This document shows, piece after piece, positions 14,901 through 24,980 of a stretch of DNA of 64,000 nucleotides (within the stretch, counting starts at the first letter, position 1; each line of letters begins with the position of its first letter). A program made the position numbers and the translations under genes. The DNA is from Eubacteriaceae bacterium CHKCI004 (GTDB lineage Bacteria > Bacillota > Clostridia > Lachnospirales > Lachnospiraceae). The notes under the pieces are model-generated. The model ran no database searches. It had not been told where the DNA came from and saw only the letters and a list, made by a program, of their open reading frames with translations. Location: the NCBI GenBank assembly GCA_900016875.1, contig FCNR01000066.1:1-64000 (forward strand). The letters run 5' to 3'.

Positions 14901-14926
14901 AAAAAGTCCCCTGCGTTTGGCAGGGG
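14901..14926 (-). terminator. Terminator after the histidine kinase gene
   Basis: On the minus strand CCCCTGC-caaac-GCAGGGG is followed by ACTTTTTG, directly after the kinase stop codon. It separates the two-component operon from the regulated ABC promoter. Confidence 0.8.
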
Positions 14927-14931
14927 AAACT

Positions 14932-15864
14932 TCAAGCACTCAAGGGGAAATCTATCATGAATATTGTTTTTTTATTAGGAACGCTGCTGACCGATATTGC
15001 TCCTCCCATTTTTTCAACCAACTGCTTTGTAATGGAAAGACCCAAACCGCTCCCTTTTCCAGACCTCCCTTTATCACATTTGTACAATCGTTCAAAAACA
15101 TGCTGTAAATCTTCCTTGCTAATTCCAATACCATTATCACAGATAGAAATTTCAATATGACGTTCCATTTTGTGCATGATAATTTCAATGGAACTGGCAT
15201 GGCTATGAGATATGACATTTTGTATCAGATTGTTGATAATACGGGTATAAGCATTTTCATCAATCATGATTTCACAGGCAGAAGATGGAAAATCTATATT
15301 AAAATCCAATCCGCATTCTTCAAAGACAGGTATCCAGTCTTTCAATATTGTACGGGTAAATTCAGTAACTTCAGTAGGTGTCATTACTATATCAAGATCT
15401 CCTGAATTTAATTTGAACCAATCAAACAGTATGTCGATATAATCTTTCAAATCATGGGCTTTTTTCCGGGCTGTTTCTATATAGGTTTCTTTATCAGCCC
15501 CAACCACAATTTCTTTATGAACAGCATCCAGATAGCCGATCAGAATGGTAAGCGGTGTTCTTACGTCGTGAGATAGGCTTGACATTAGCTGTTTGTTGGC
15601 TTCATCCAGTTTGTTCATGGAAATAATGCGGCTTTCATAATTATTTACAATCGCATTGATTTTATAGGCTAACGGGGCTGTCAGGTCACTTTGGCTTGCA
15701 AGTATTTTAAGGTTTGCATTTCCACCTTCAATTTCCCCCAAAGCCTCTTCCATATCTGAAAATTTTTTCTTTGTATGAATCAGTTTCGCCCATAGTATCA
15801 CTGATACGAGGAAGAAAAATATACATCCTCCAAGGGCATATACAAAAGCATTTGAATACAGCAA
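14932..15864 (-). CDS. Sensor histidine kinase of the ABC cargo
   Basis: The 310-residue kinase has one N-terminal membrane segment (about 8-26) and almost no extracytoplasmic part. A HAMP-like linker follows, then the H-box SSLSHDVRTPLT, N-box NNLIQNV, G1 DNGIGI and G2 GSGLGLSI. Intramembrane-type kinases without a sensor domain usually take their signal from a transporter or a membrane peptide. It follows the regulator by 3 bases. Confidence 0.9.
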   Translation of the reverse strand: MLYSNAFVYALGGCIFFFLVSVILWAKLIHTKKKFSDMEEALGEIEGGNANLKILASQSDLTAPLAYKINAIVNNYESRIISMNKLDEANKQLMSSLSHDVRTPLTILIGYLDAVHKEIVVGADKETYIETARKKAHDLKDYIDILFDWFKLNSGDLDIVMTPTEVTEFTRTILKDWIPVFEECGLDFNIDFPSSACEIMIDENAYTRIINNLIQNVISHSHASSIEIIMHKMERHIEISICDNGIGISKEDLQHVFERLYKCDKGRSGKGSGLGLSITKQLVEKMGGAISVSSVPNKKTIFMIDFPLSA

Positions 15865-15867
15865 GCC

Positions 15868-16560
15868 TTACACCTCCTTACTAAAGCGATACCCCATACC
15901 TTTTACCGTTTGAATAACAGAAGATTTGTCAGAATCCGGTTCTATTTTTTTGCGGAGTTTGCTAATCATAACCATGATGTTTGCATCGTCAAAACAATAT
16001 TCTTCCTTCCATACAGCCTCATAAATCTGTTTTTTTGTCAGAATTTTTCCCTGATTGCGCGCAAGGTATAAAAGAAGTTCAAATTCTTTATTTGGCAATT
16101 CAAAAGTACCTTTTTCCGTGGTAACACTATGCTCGTCCAGATTGATCTCCAACCCCTTGTAAACCAGTTTTCCCAAAGTATCATCAATCACACTGAACTG
16201 GGTAAAACGACGAATCAGAGATATAACACGCGCCACAAATTCATCAACATCAAACGGCTTTGTCAGATAATCGTCTGCGCCAGCCCGCAGTCCCCGAACC
16301 TTACTAAGATTATCGCTTTTCGCCGTTAACATCAGAATTGGGATATTGCTTTTTTCTCTGATATGCTCCATTGTCTCAAAGCCATCCAATCCAGGCATCA
16401 TTATATCTAATACAATTAACTGATATTGTTTGGTTGAGAGAAGAAATATTCCATCTTTTCCCGAATGGCAAACATCAGCATTTATATTTTCTACCAATAC
16501 GCTTCGTTGTAATAACTCACATAATTCTTTATCATCATCTATAATTAAAATTTTGTTCAT
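15868..16560 (-). CDS. OmpR-family response regulator of the ABC cargo
   Basis: The 230-residue protein has a receiver domain (acid pocket IIDDDKE; phosphorylated Asp in LIVLDIMMPG; Lys in LTKPFD) and a C-terminal winged helix (PNKEFELLLYLARNQGKILT, then NIMVMISKLRKKIEPD). It is predicted to bind the three TTAGGTT repeats before the ABC operon. It is the first gene of the kinase operon and is as AT-rich as the rest of the cargo. A TATAAT-like box lies upstream in 16,561-16,724, but no clear -35 was found. Confidence 0.92.
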   Translation of the reverse strand: MNKILIIDDDKELCELLQRSVLVENINADVCHSGKDGIFLLSTKQYQLIVLDIMMPGLDGFETMEHIREKSNIPILMLTAKSDNLSKVRGLRAGADDYLTKPFDVDEFVARVISLIRRFTQFSVIDDTLGKLVYKGLEINLDEHSVTTEKGTFELPNKEFELLLYLARNQGKILTKKQIYEAVWKEEYCFDDANIMVMISKLRKKIEPDSDKSSVIQTVKGMGYRFSKEV

Positions 16561-16724
16561 CCCACTTCTCCTTTATGATTTGCAAATTCTGTTCTTTGAC
16601 TTCAAACTATTTATCCGGGTTTTTCCCATATATCCAATTATATTTCTTTGTTTTGCGGAATACAAGGTGGGAAATGTGTCGGTATTATTATAATTTAATG
16701 CAAATCGAAGTCTTTACCTAAAAG

Positions 16725-17078
16725 CTAATTGTAGATCAATTCGTCTTGAATGATTTCCTCCACCTGCACTTTCAGAGTGTCCATCAGCCCCACCCAGCGC
16801 ATAGGGTCACGGGCTTTTAGTTCCTCGGTGACGCCCGCCGCCTCCATCATGCGGGGCAGCATGGCGTCCATGCGCTCCCGCGCCGTCCGGTCAATCTCCA
16901 ACAGGTGCGGGTACAGCTTTTCGCTCAAAATCAAGCTGCTGTAAAGGCCGGGCCGGTGTTCCTTCAGGTAGCGTTGCCGCATACGGCCATACTTGCCAAT
17001 GGGGGCCTCCGGCTGCTCGGAAAGTTTCAGGTCGGGGATGTAGTAATCCCCGCAGCGGGTGTAAGTCAATTTGTTCAT
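16725..17078 (-). CDS. tnpV: Transposon-encoded protein TnpV
   Basis: The 117-residue protein (MNKLTYTRCGDYYIPDLKLS, then IGKYGRMRQRYLKEHRPGLYSSLILSEKLYPHL) matches TnpV, known from Tn4451-like elements; its role is not established. The start follows AAAGGAGG. It is 26 bases downstream of the recombinase gene and probably in its operon. Base composition returns here to the G+C-rich type of the IME core. Confidence 0.85.
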   Translation of the reverse strand: MNKLTYTRCGDYYIPDLKLSEQPEAPIGKYGRMRQRYLKEHRPGLYSSLILSEKLYPHLLEIDRTARERMDAMLPRMMEAAGVTEELKARDPMRWVGLMDTLKVQVEEIIQDELIYN

Positions 17079-17104
17079 GTTCGTCCTCCTTTGCACTGTG
17101 ATGG

Positions 17105-19071
<1,967 letters not shown>

Positions 19072-19077
19072 ACCTCT

Positions 19078-20102
19078 CCCGCAGCCAGCTTGTACTTTTT
19101 GTACTGACGGACGGCGAAGTGGTTGGGCTTCTCTGCCTCCAGCGCGTCAAACATCAGGTCCACGGGGTTCTTGAACTCCTCGTCATCCTCCCGGACCTCC
19201 ATCGCGTTGATGAACTCGATGAGGGTGGAGAAATTCTGTTCCTCCACCGGGGCCTCGTAGTGGATATACCCAATGAGGGCGCAGTACAAAAGCGTCTCGG
19301 CCTTAACCCAAAAATCGTCCCCGGCCTTGCCCTCGCCCTTGGTGTTGGCGATCAGCGTCGTGACCAGTTTCAAGATGTCCTTTTCGGAGTGGATGTAGGC
19401 AAAGGGATTATAGTGCATGGACTTCTTGAAGTTGATGGTATTGAGGACTTTGATCCGATAAGGCTCATAGATGTCCTTGCCGTGCTTATCCTTCATGGGC
19501 TTGCCGTCCTTGCCCAGCTTGGGTGTGCCGCGCTGAAGCATTTTGCCGCACTCCACCAGGATGGTGCCTTTTGGGTCTGTCACCACATAGGAGCTGTGCA
19601 TCTGCATCAGGTTCGGTTTCAGCCAGAAGCGGGTCTTGCCGGAACCGGAGCCACCGATCACCAGCACATTTTTGTTTCTGGCGGTCTTGGGGTCCTTGGG
19701 GCGGCTGTTCATGGTCAGGCTCTCGGTTTTAGTCAGAATCACATTGTTCTGGAACACCGGGTCGATGTAGGGTGCGATGTCCTCATGGGTGCCCCAGCGG
19801 GCGCTGCCATACTCCATACCGTGCCGGTACTTCTTGGCGTTCTTGCTTTTGAGATACACGGCCAATCGCAGGCCAGCGCCGCAGCACAGCCCCACCAGCA
19901 GGTCCAAAGGGTGCAGGCTGGGCCACCAGCTGGCCAGCGCCACCGGCAGCGTGGAGAAGAACGAAAGCATTTTTGCCGAAGCGTCCGCACCCACGGCCAT
20001 CCGCCATCCTTCACCGAAGTTGGTTGCGAACAGCCCCATCAGGATATAGGGCATATTCAGCAAAAGGAGCTTTTTGATGTCAAGTTGCTTTTTCATCTTC
20101 AT
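19078..20102 (-). pseudogene. virD4: VirD4 coupling protein, N-terminal part cut off by the IME
   Basis: From ATG at 20100-20102 the frame has two N-terminal membrane segments (LLLLNMPYILMGLFATNF and FFSTLPVALASWWPSL), the Walker A motif VIGGSGSGKTRF (about 157-167) and the VTDPKGTILVECG motif. It ends KYKLAAG at the IME edge, followed by four codons of IME DNA (stop at 19059). It continues in the fragment at 2792-3605. The gene overlaps pcfB by 4 bases, the normal arrangement. Confidence 0.9.
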
Positions 20103-20599
20103 CGTTCCAGCTCCTTCCGCTTGTTCCGGTCCACAACGGCGTGTTTCACCAGCTCTTTGAACTGGCTCAGCTTTGCCAGCACGGACGGACGCTCTGTTTT
20201 CTGCGCCTTTCTGACCTTCTTGCCGGTGTACTCGGTAAAGGCAGCGGTCAGGGCATCCGCATCGCGGCCTTTGAAAAAGATCAGGTACTTGGGCGGGGAG
20301 CTGCTGCGGTCCTTCTTCACCGCATAGTCAACGCCGTATTTCCGGGCGATCTTTTCAAACTCCTTGATGGAGGGGTCGGTGATCTCGATGTTGGAAACGC
20401 CCTGATTCTGGCCGATCAGCTGCTTCACCGTCTGTTTGCCGTGGGGAATCACGGGGGTATCCCGGCTTTTCTGCTTTTGCAGCTTCTTTTCCTTGCGGTG
20501 GGCAAGGTACTTGGTGATGGCGGCCTTAAACAGCCGCCCGGTAAACTTTGTTCCGCTGACTACCAGCGTCAAAGTCCTGTTTTCCACTTCCTCCTGCAT
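20099..20599 (-). CDS. pcfB: PcfB-family conjugation protein
   Basis: The 166-residue protein matches PcfB/DUF3801: LTLVVSGTKFTGRLFKAAI near the start, then KQLIGQNQGVSNIEITD, FEKIARKYGVDYAVKKD and KYLIFFKGRDADALTAAFTEY. PcfB of pCF10 binds the relaxosome and helps dock it at the coupling protein. Its place directly before virD4 with a 4-base overlap agrees. ATG follows AAAGGAGG. Confidence 0.9.
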   Translation of the reverse strand: MQEEVENRTLTLVVSGTKFTGRLFKAAITKYLAHRKEKKLQKQKSRDTPVIPHGKQTVKQLIGQNQGVSNIEITDPSIKEFEKIARKYGVDYAVKKDRSSSPPKYLIFFKGRDADALTAAFTEYTGKKVRKAQKTERPSVLAKLSQFKELVKHAVVDRNKRKELER

Positions 20600-20646
20600 A
20601 GGTCATCGCCTCCTTTCCACGGATTTTGCAGGGGTGGCGCTTGATA

Positions 20647-20688
20647 CTAAGGCGGGACCACCAGCCGCCGCAGCAGGTATTTCATCAT
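20647..20688 (-). CDS. Very short ORF before pcfB (13 codons)
   Basis: Behind GAAAGGAG a double ATG opens MMKYLLRRLVVPP and stops. It lies between the DUF5720-like gene and pcfB. It could be a leader peptide that couples translation of the two genes, or chance. Coding status unproven. Confidence 0.3.
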   Translation of the reverse strand: MMKYLLRRLVVPP

Positions 20689-20700
20689 GGCAGGCTCCTT

Positions 20701-21012
20701 TCAACGCAGCTGATCGGAGCGGTCATAGTACAGATGTCCCTGGCGCACCTTGGCATGGCTGAGAATCTTGATGTGGCCCTTTTCCTGGTTCTCCAGGCTT
20801 TTCTGGTATCCGGCCTCCGTCAGAAACAGGCGGGTCCGTTCGCCTTTCCAGCCCACCGGCGAATCGTGGGTCAGCACATCGAAGATAATCATGTGCCGGG
20901 TGTCCTCGGCAAACCGCTCCAAATCCATGTACTCATGGCCGTGGTAGTTCTGCGCCCCGGCCTTGAGCCGCATTTCCTCCATCAGCTGGCCCACGGTCTT
21001 ACGCTCAGGCAT
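20701..21012 (-). CDS. DUF5720-like ICE protein
   Basis: The 103-residue protein (MPERKTVGQLMEEMRLKAG, DTRHMIIFDVLTHDSPVGW, RTRLFLTEAGYQKSLENQ) is a small basic protein of Tn1549-like ICEs, most similar to DUF5720. It resembles the gene at 22598-22873 along its length (MIEFSV, MRLFLTEDGYQAAL, EGHVLDF). The start used sits 8 bases after AAAGGAGG. Function unknown. Confidence 0.7.
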   Translation of the reverse strand: MPERKTVGQLMEEMRLKAGAQNYHGHEYMDLERFAEDTRHMIIFDVLTHDSPVGWKGERTRLFLTEAGYQKSLENQEKGHIKILSHAKVRQGHLYYDRSDQLR

Positions 21013-21367
21013 GGCGCGCACCTCCTTTCCCGCGTCCCTGGCCTTTCACAGTCAGGATACCGTCCAGGGTGGTAGCGGTGATCCGCAGGCGCTCAGCGGT
21101 GGCGATGTCATTCTTCACGGTCTCGTCGATGCCGTGGCCGCAGACCACCAGCACATGGGACCGGCGCAGATAGTCTCGCACCATATCCAGCCCGTCCTTG
21201 TGTTCCTGGGGAATCTCGTCCTTGAGGAAGGTGGACAAGAACAGAACCGGGCAGATGGGCGAATACCCGGCGTCGTACACCTGGCGGCAGTAGGTGGCAG
21301 CGTTCTCGGCGTTCTCATACTGGTTGTTGCTCCAGGGAGCCGTAATGTAGGCAAGAGGTCGTTTCAT
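21005..21367 (-). CDS. Nucleoside deoxyribosyltransferase-like ICE protein (DUF7768/DUF4406 type)
   Basis: The 120-residue protein starts MKRPLAYITAPWSNNQYENAEN and has LYLSTFL-, DMVRDYLRRSHVLVVCG- and GHGIDETVKNDIATAERL-type elements. These match the Rossmann-like fold of small nucleoside 2-deoxyribosyltransferase relatives carried by many ICEs and phages. A true enzyme activity is not shown. It overlaps the next gene by 8 bases. The start follows GAAAGGATTTTGCC. Confidence 0.7.
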   Translation of the reverse strand: MKRPLAYITAPWSNNQYENAENAATYCRQVYDAGYSPICPVLFLSTFLKDEIPQEHKDGLDMVRDYLRRSHVLVVCGHGIDETVKNDIATAERLRITATTLDGILTVKGQGRGKGGARHA

Positions 21368-21415
21368 GGCAAAATCCTTTCTCCCGGTATTGCCGGGCAA
21401 CAGAAAAGCGGCTGT

Positions 21416-22309
21416 TTACCAGCCGCCTGTGTTCATATCGTGATTGACTTGTACGGTGTAGTGATTGCTGATCGTGGTGGGCGCGTTGAACAGCACTGCA
21501 AGCAAATACTGTTTCATATTGCGGACCTCCGTGGTGTTTTTCTGCATACCGTCCATGACAAATCGGATATGCTCGCTATCCAGCTTCAAGAACCGGGAGC
21601 GCACGACTTCATGGGGAAAGTCGCTGCCAGCGATCCGAGTGGTTTTACGTTTGGCACAAACGGTCTCCACCATCAGCTCCACAATCTCGTCCAGGTCCTC
21701 ACGGTAGGTCGAAAACTCTCTGCACAGATAGTCATACTCGATGTTCTCCAGAATCAATTCCCGATAATTTTCTATCTCTGAGACAGACATCGCATCCCTT
21801 CCTTTCCGTTCCGGCAGCTGTGCTGCCGCTGTTTCCCGGAAGGGAATGGAATCGGTACTTGCTCCATGAGTATTTTGTTTTTGAGTATTTGGTTTCTCTA
21901 TATTTAATTCTGCGGGCTTTTCCGTATCCGGTTTATCCAGATACGGGTTTTCCGTATCTGGTGAAGCCGTATCTGGTACAGCCGTATCCGGCCTTGGCGT
22001 TTCTGGCTGCCTGGGCTGGGGTTTCTCATAAATCACATACTCGGTGTCGCTGATCCGGCCTTGTTGGTCCCGCAGCTGGTTCCGCACGATGTAACCGGCG
22101 GTTTCCAACTCCCGCAGCGCACTGCCGATGGCATCAACGCCCTCCTTGCAGATTTTCGCAAGTCCACGGGTAGTATAGTTCCAGTCATCAGGCAGGGATA
22201 ACATCATGGAAAGAAGCCCCTTTGCCTTGAGGGATAGTTCGTGGTTCCGCAGGTGATGATTGCTCATCACGGTATAATCTTTGGTCCGTTCAATGCGAAA
22301 AACGGCCAT
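21416..22309 (-). CDS. Replication initiator-like protein with DUF6017 domain
   Basis: The 297-residue protein has an N-terminal RepA-type winged helix (MAVFRIERTKDYTVMSNHHL, then KAKGLLSMMLSLPDDWNYT and LAKICKEGVDAIGSAL). A proline-rich linker with repeated PDT units spans about residues 105-145. The C-terminal DUF6017 domain has YDYLCREFSTYREDLDEIVELM. Such proteins lie between parB and the transfer genes of Tn1549-like ICEs and probably start replication of the excised circle. The start follows AAAGGAG. Confidence 0.85.
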   Translation of the reverse strand: MAVFRIERTKDYTVMSNHHLRNHELSLKAKGLLSMMLSLPDDWNYTTRGLAKICKEGVDAIGSALRELETAGYIVRNQLRDQQGRISDTEYVIYEKPQPRQPETPRPDTAVPDTASPDTENPYLDKPDTEKPAELNIEKPNTQKQNTHGASTDSIPFRETAAAQLPERKGRDAMSVSEIENYRELILENIEYDYLCREFSTYREDLDEIVELMVETVCAKRKTTRIAGSDFPHEVVRSRFLKLDSEHIRFVMDGMQKNTTEVRNMKQYLLAVLFNAPTTISNHYTVQVNHDMNTGGW

Positions 22310-22338
22310 TGACTTCACTCCTTTCTAATTTTAGGGCA

Positions 22339-22378
22339 TGAAAAAAGCCACAATCCTTCGTGAAAAAGACTGTGGCTT
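22339..22378 (-). terminator. Hairpin with T-run before the DUF6017 gene
   Basis: On the minus strand AAAGCCACA pairs with TGTGGCTTT around an 18-base loop, followed by more T. It follows the stop of the small ORF at 22379 and could attenuate transcription into the replication gene. Confidence 0.65.
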
Positions 22379-22570
22379 TCAGCTGTTTTTGTTGTTCTGC
22401 CAGGGCCGGTAAGGACGCTTGTACTTCGGCGGATGACTGAACATCGGCTCATGCTCCGAAAACGGGAGGGTCTGCAAAACCCGGTCAATGTCGGTGGATT
22501 CCATATCATACTGGGACTGGCAACTTTCCCGGATGTCATCTTTGATGCTCTGGACAGTACACATATTCAT
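22379..22570 (-). CDS. Small hypothetical ICE protein
   Basis: A 63-residue protein (MNMCTVQSIKDDIRESCQSQ, ending HPPKYKRPYRPWQNNKNS), acidic first and basic last. It lies between two clear ICE genes on the same strand behind GGAAAGGA and ends just before the hairpin at 22339-22378. No known domain. It may be a short regulatory or accessory protein. Confidence 0.55.
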   Translation of the reverse strand: MNMCTVQSIKDDIRESCQSQYDMESTDIDRVLQTLPFSEHEPMFSHPPKYKRPYRPWQNNKNS

Positions 22571-22597
22571 TCCTTTCCTTTCGTAGTGATAATGAGT

Positions 22598-22873
22598 TTA
22601 CGGGTGGCGGCGGCGCTTGTCCGGTTTGAAGTCGAGCACATGGCCCTCGATCACACGGGCATACCGCTTGATTTTGATTTCCCGACGCTTCTGGCTTACG
22701 AGGGCGGCCTGATACCCGTCCTCCGTAAGAAACAGCCGCATATCATCGCCGGGGCAGCCGTAGGAACAAGGGCGCTGAACGGAAAACTCGATCATCCAGC
22801 GGGTGCTGTCCTGAAAACGCTCTACGGCCAAGATATTGTGTCCTTTCAGCTCACGGGCTGAAATATCCCTCAT
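22598..22873 (-). CDS. DUF5720-like ICE protein, second copy
   Basis: The 91-residue protein (MRDISARELKGHNILAVERF, STRWMIEFSVQ, DDMRLFLTEDGYQAALVSQK, RVIEGHVLDFKPDKRRRHP) shares the pattern of the 103-residue protein at 20701-21012. GGAGCC precedes the ATG. It starts 13 bases after parB. The two copies flank the replication initiator and the DUF7768-like gene. Confidence 0.7.
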   Translation of the reverse strand: MRDISARELKGHNILAVERFQDSTRWMIEFSVQRPCSYGCPGDDMRLFLTEDGYQAALVSQKRREIKIKRYARVIEGHVLDFKPDKRRRHP

Positions 22874-22885
22874 AGGCGGCTCCTT

Positions 22886-23812
22886 TCATCGTTCCTGGTC
22901 TCTCTGGCGCTTCTTCTGCCACGCCTCCAGCAGTTTGATAATGGTTTCCTGCATCCGCTGGGGCGTATAGCTTTTGGGGAAATACTTCCGCAGGGTGTCG
23001 GAGGTGAAAGTCACTTTGTCGAGATCACTTTTCTTTTCCTCACCCATGATGACGCGCATCATATCGAGGGTCAGATGTCCCTCCTGGCTGTATTTCTTGA
23101 GTCGCTGAGCCTGGGAGAGAGAGGGGGTAGCCTGTTCGCTGTCCATCGCGTCCAGCAAATCCCGCTGTTCTTCTTTTTTGAGAAAGGACAGCTCATAAGC
23201 CGGATTGAGGGCGATTTTCTTTTCATCGACCATATCCAGCAGTTCGGGAATCAGCTCCGTCAGGCGGATATAGCGCTGCACCTGGTTCCTACTCGAACCA
23301 GCCTGCTGCGCCAACAATTCATCTGCACGCAACTTCGTCCCAAGTTGGGACGAAGTTAAGTCCCCCCGTGCGCCTTGGTGTTTCATAGCCTCCAGCTTCA
23401 TCTTGTAAGCAAAGGCCCTTTCGCTGGGGAGCAGGCTTTCACGTTGTAAGTTGCTGTCCACCATGATGATAGTGGCAGCATCATCGTCCAGGTCTCGGAC
23501 AATGACAGGCATGGTTTCTTTCTCGGCCAGCTCACTGGCCCGGTGCCGCCTGTGACCGGCAACCAGCTCATAGCCGCCCTCCGGGTCCGGGCGGGCGATC
23601 GCCGGAACCAGAACACCATACTGCCGAACGCTGTCGGCGGTCTCCATCATGGCCTCGTCATCCTTGACTTTGAAGGGATGCCCCTTAAATGGGTGCAGCT
23701 CAGACAGCGGAATTTCCTGTATCTTCTCCAGCTTGGCATCCTGGCGGCTTTCCTCGGTGGAAAACAAATCATCGTATGGAGCCAGCTCTACTTTTTTCGC
23801 GCTGCTTTTCAA
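22886..23812 (-). CDS. parB: ParB-family partition protein
   Basis: The 308-residue protein has the ParB/Srx nuclease-like N-terminal domain (IPLSELHPFKGHPFKVKDD, VAGHRRHRASELA with the CTP-binding GxRR-type motif, MVDSNLQRESLLPSERAFAYK) and a central HTH (LAQQAGSSRNQVQRYIRLTEL). It would bind a parS-like site and work with ParA to keep the excised or replicating ICE. The start overlaps the end of parA by 44 bases. Confidence 0.93.
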   Translation of the reverse strand: MKSSAKKVELAPYDDLFSTEESRQDAKLEKIQEIPLSELHPFKGHPFKVKDDEAMMETADSVRQYGVLVPAIARPDPEGGYELVAGHRRHRASELAEKETMPVIVRDLDDDAATIIMVDSNLQRESLLPSERAFAYKMKLEAMKHQGARGDLTSSQLGTKLRADELLAQQAGSSRNQVQRYIRLTELIPELLDMVDEKKIALNPAYELSFLKKEEQRDLLDAMDSEQATPSLSQAQRLKKYSQEGHLTLDMMRVIMGEEKKSDLDKVTFTSDTLRKYFPKSYTPQRMQETIIKLLEAWQKKRQRDQER

Positions 23813-24590
23813 GTTTTATCACCTCCTTGGTCAGATTCTTATAGCCCTCGGCCACCTTGCCATTAGGGTCATGGGCAAAAATGCTTTTGCCCTCGGCGCT
23901 GATCTCCTTTGCCCGGACAGAATGGGGAATCTCGGTGCCGAACACCTTGATTTTGCTGCCATAGGTCTCCCGCAGCAGGGCGGCAATCTCCTTGGCGAAG
24001 TTGGTGCGGTTGTCCACCATCGTCAGCAATATGCCGTCGATCTGGAGCTTGGGGTTGATCTGCCGCTTCACCTTGTTTACGGTCTGGAGCAGCTGTTCCA
24101 GGCCCTTGGCGGGCAGGTACTCCGCCTGAACGGGGATTATGACCCTGTTGGCGGCGGCCAGGGCGTTGACCGTGAGCATACCCAGGGATGGCTGGCAGTC
24201 AATCAGGATATGGGAATACTGTCCCTTGAGCGTGTCCAGATACTGCCGCAGGATGGTCTCTCGGCTCATGGCGTTCACCAGGGAGTCCTCCATGCCGGAG
24301 AGCTGGATGTCTGCGGGCATCAGGTCAACGCCCTCCGGGTGGTGCAGGATACCCTCGCCGGGGCGCAGCGGCTCGTCCATCAGGATACGGCCCATCGCGT
24401 CGGACAGGGTAAAGGGCAGCTTGTCCGGCTGGGGGTGGCCCAGGCTGATGGTCAGGCTGCCTTGCGGGTCCCCGTCGATCAGCAGCACTTTCTTTCCGGC
24501 CTGCGCCAGCCCAATCCCCAGGTTCGCGCAGGTGGTTGTCTTGCCAACGCCGCCTTTCTGGTTGGCGATGGCGATGATTTGCGTGTTCAA
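23769..24590 (-). CDS. parA: ParA-family partition ATPase
   Basis: The 273-residue ATPase has the deviant Walker A KGGVGKTTT near residue 11, Walker A' in HILIDCQPSLG, and the MVDNRTNF motif. The probable start is the TTG at 24588-24590, 7 bases after GAGGTG, which puts Walker A at the usual distance; the ATG 21 codons upstream lies next to a terminator hairpin. It is the outermost ICE gene before rpsI. Confidence 0.93.
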   Translation of the reverse strand: MNTQIIAIANQKGGVGKTTTCANLGIGLAQAGKKVLLIDGDPQGSLTISLGHPQPDKLPFTLSDAMGRILMDEPLRPGEGILHHPEGVDLMPADIQLSGMEDSLVNAMSRETILRQYLDTLKGQYSHILIDCQPSLGMLTVNALAAANRVIIPVQAEYLPAKGLEQLLQTVNKVKRQINPKLQIDGILLTMVDNRTNFAKEIAALLRETYGSKIKVFGTEIPHSVRAKEISAEGKSIFAHDPNGKVAEGYKNLTKEVIKLEKQREKSRAGSIR

Positions 24591-24635
24591 TGACTTCACC
24601 TCATTTCTGAATTGTTCTATGGCTTCTGGAAATAG

Positions 24636-24670
24636 AAAAAGCCGCCACTTCAAAAATTGAAAGTGACGGC
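24636..24670 (-). terminator. Terminator-like hairpin in front of parA
   Basis: On the minus strand GCCGTCACTT pairs with AAGTGGCGGC (one G-T pair), followed by TTTTTC. It lies upstream of the parA ribosome site, so it either stops readthrough from rpsI or acts as an attenuator in the ICE leader. Confidence 0.7.
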
Positions 24671-24705
24671 CTTTTCTTATCCCGGAATGAAATTCCCCGG
24701 AAACG

Positions 24706-24738
24706 CAAAAAGCGCCCAGTAGAAAATACTGAGCGCTT
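24706..24738 (-). terminator. Second terminator-like hairpin at the ICE right end
   Basis: On the minus strand AAGCGC-t-CAGTA pairs with TACTG-g-GCGCTT around a short AT loop and runs into TTTTTG. It is the middle one of three such hairpins between rpsI and parA. Confidence 0.7.
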
Positions 24739-24772
24739 GGCGATTAGATTTATTCTCTTTTGTTCAAATTAG

Positions 24773-24973
24773 GTCAAATTCAGACAAACCGTTTTCACGA
24801 AAAAGGTCTCTTGGAGATGTATAAATAAACATCCCCTTGGCATCCCAAAATCGCGTCTCGGTTGTCCTATTTTTTAACCCATAAGCCCTCTTTTTGGGGT
24901 GGTTGTCCACCATTTAACCCATAGAAAACGGGTTAAAAGAGGCTTCGTTCTGTCAAATTGCGTCAAACCATTT
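24773..24973. repeat. Two direct repeats at the ICE right end (possible integrase arm sites)
   Basis: GTCAAATTCAGACAAACC (24773-24790) recurs as GTCAAATTGCGTCAAACC (24952-24969), each followed by a TTT stretch; the starts are 179 bp apart. Tyrosine integrases of Tn916-like ICEs bind direct repeats near element ends. No integrase is in the window, so this is a suggestion. Confidence 0.5.
24873..24937. repeat. TTTAACCCATA repeats with an inverted copy
   Basis: TTTAACCCATA occurs at 24873-24883 and 24913-24923; GGGTTAAA at 24930-24937 inverts the second copy across 9 bases. It lies in the non-coding ICE end (24,654-25,033), which holds no gene. Possible binding site for partition, transfer or integration proteins. 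Confidence 0.5.
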
Positions 24974-24980
24974 GAAAAGG

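Noticed and set aside
24873-24937. Short repeats at the ICE end considered as a CRISPR remnant
   Set aside because: Only two or three short copies with unequal spacing and no cas genes. No CRISPR array was seen anywhere in the window.
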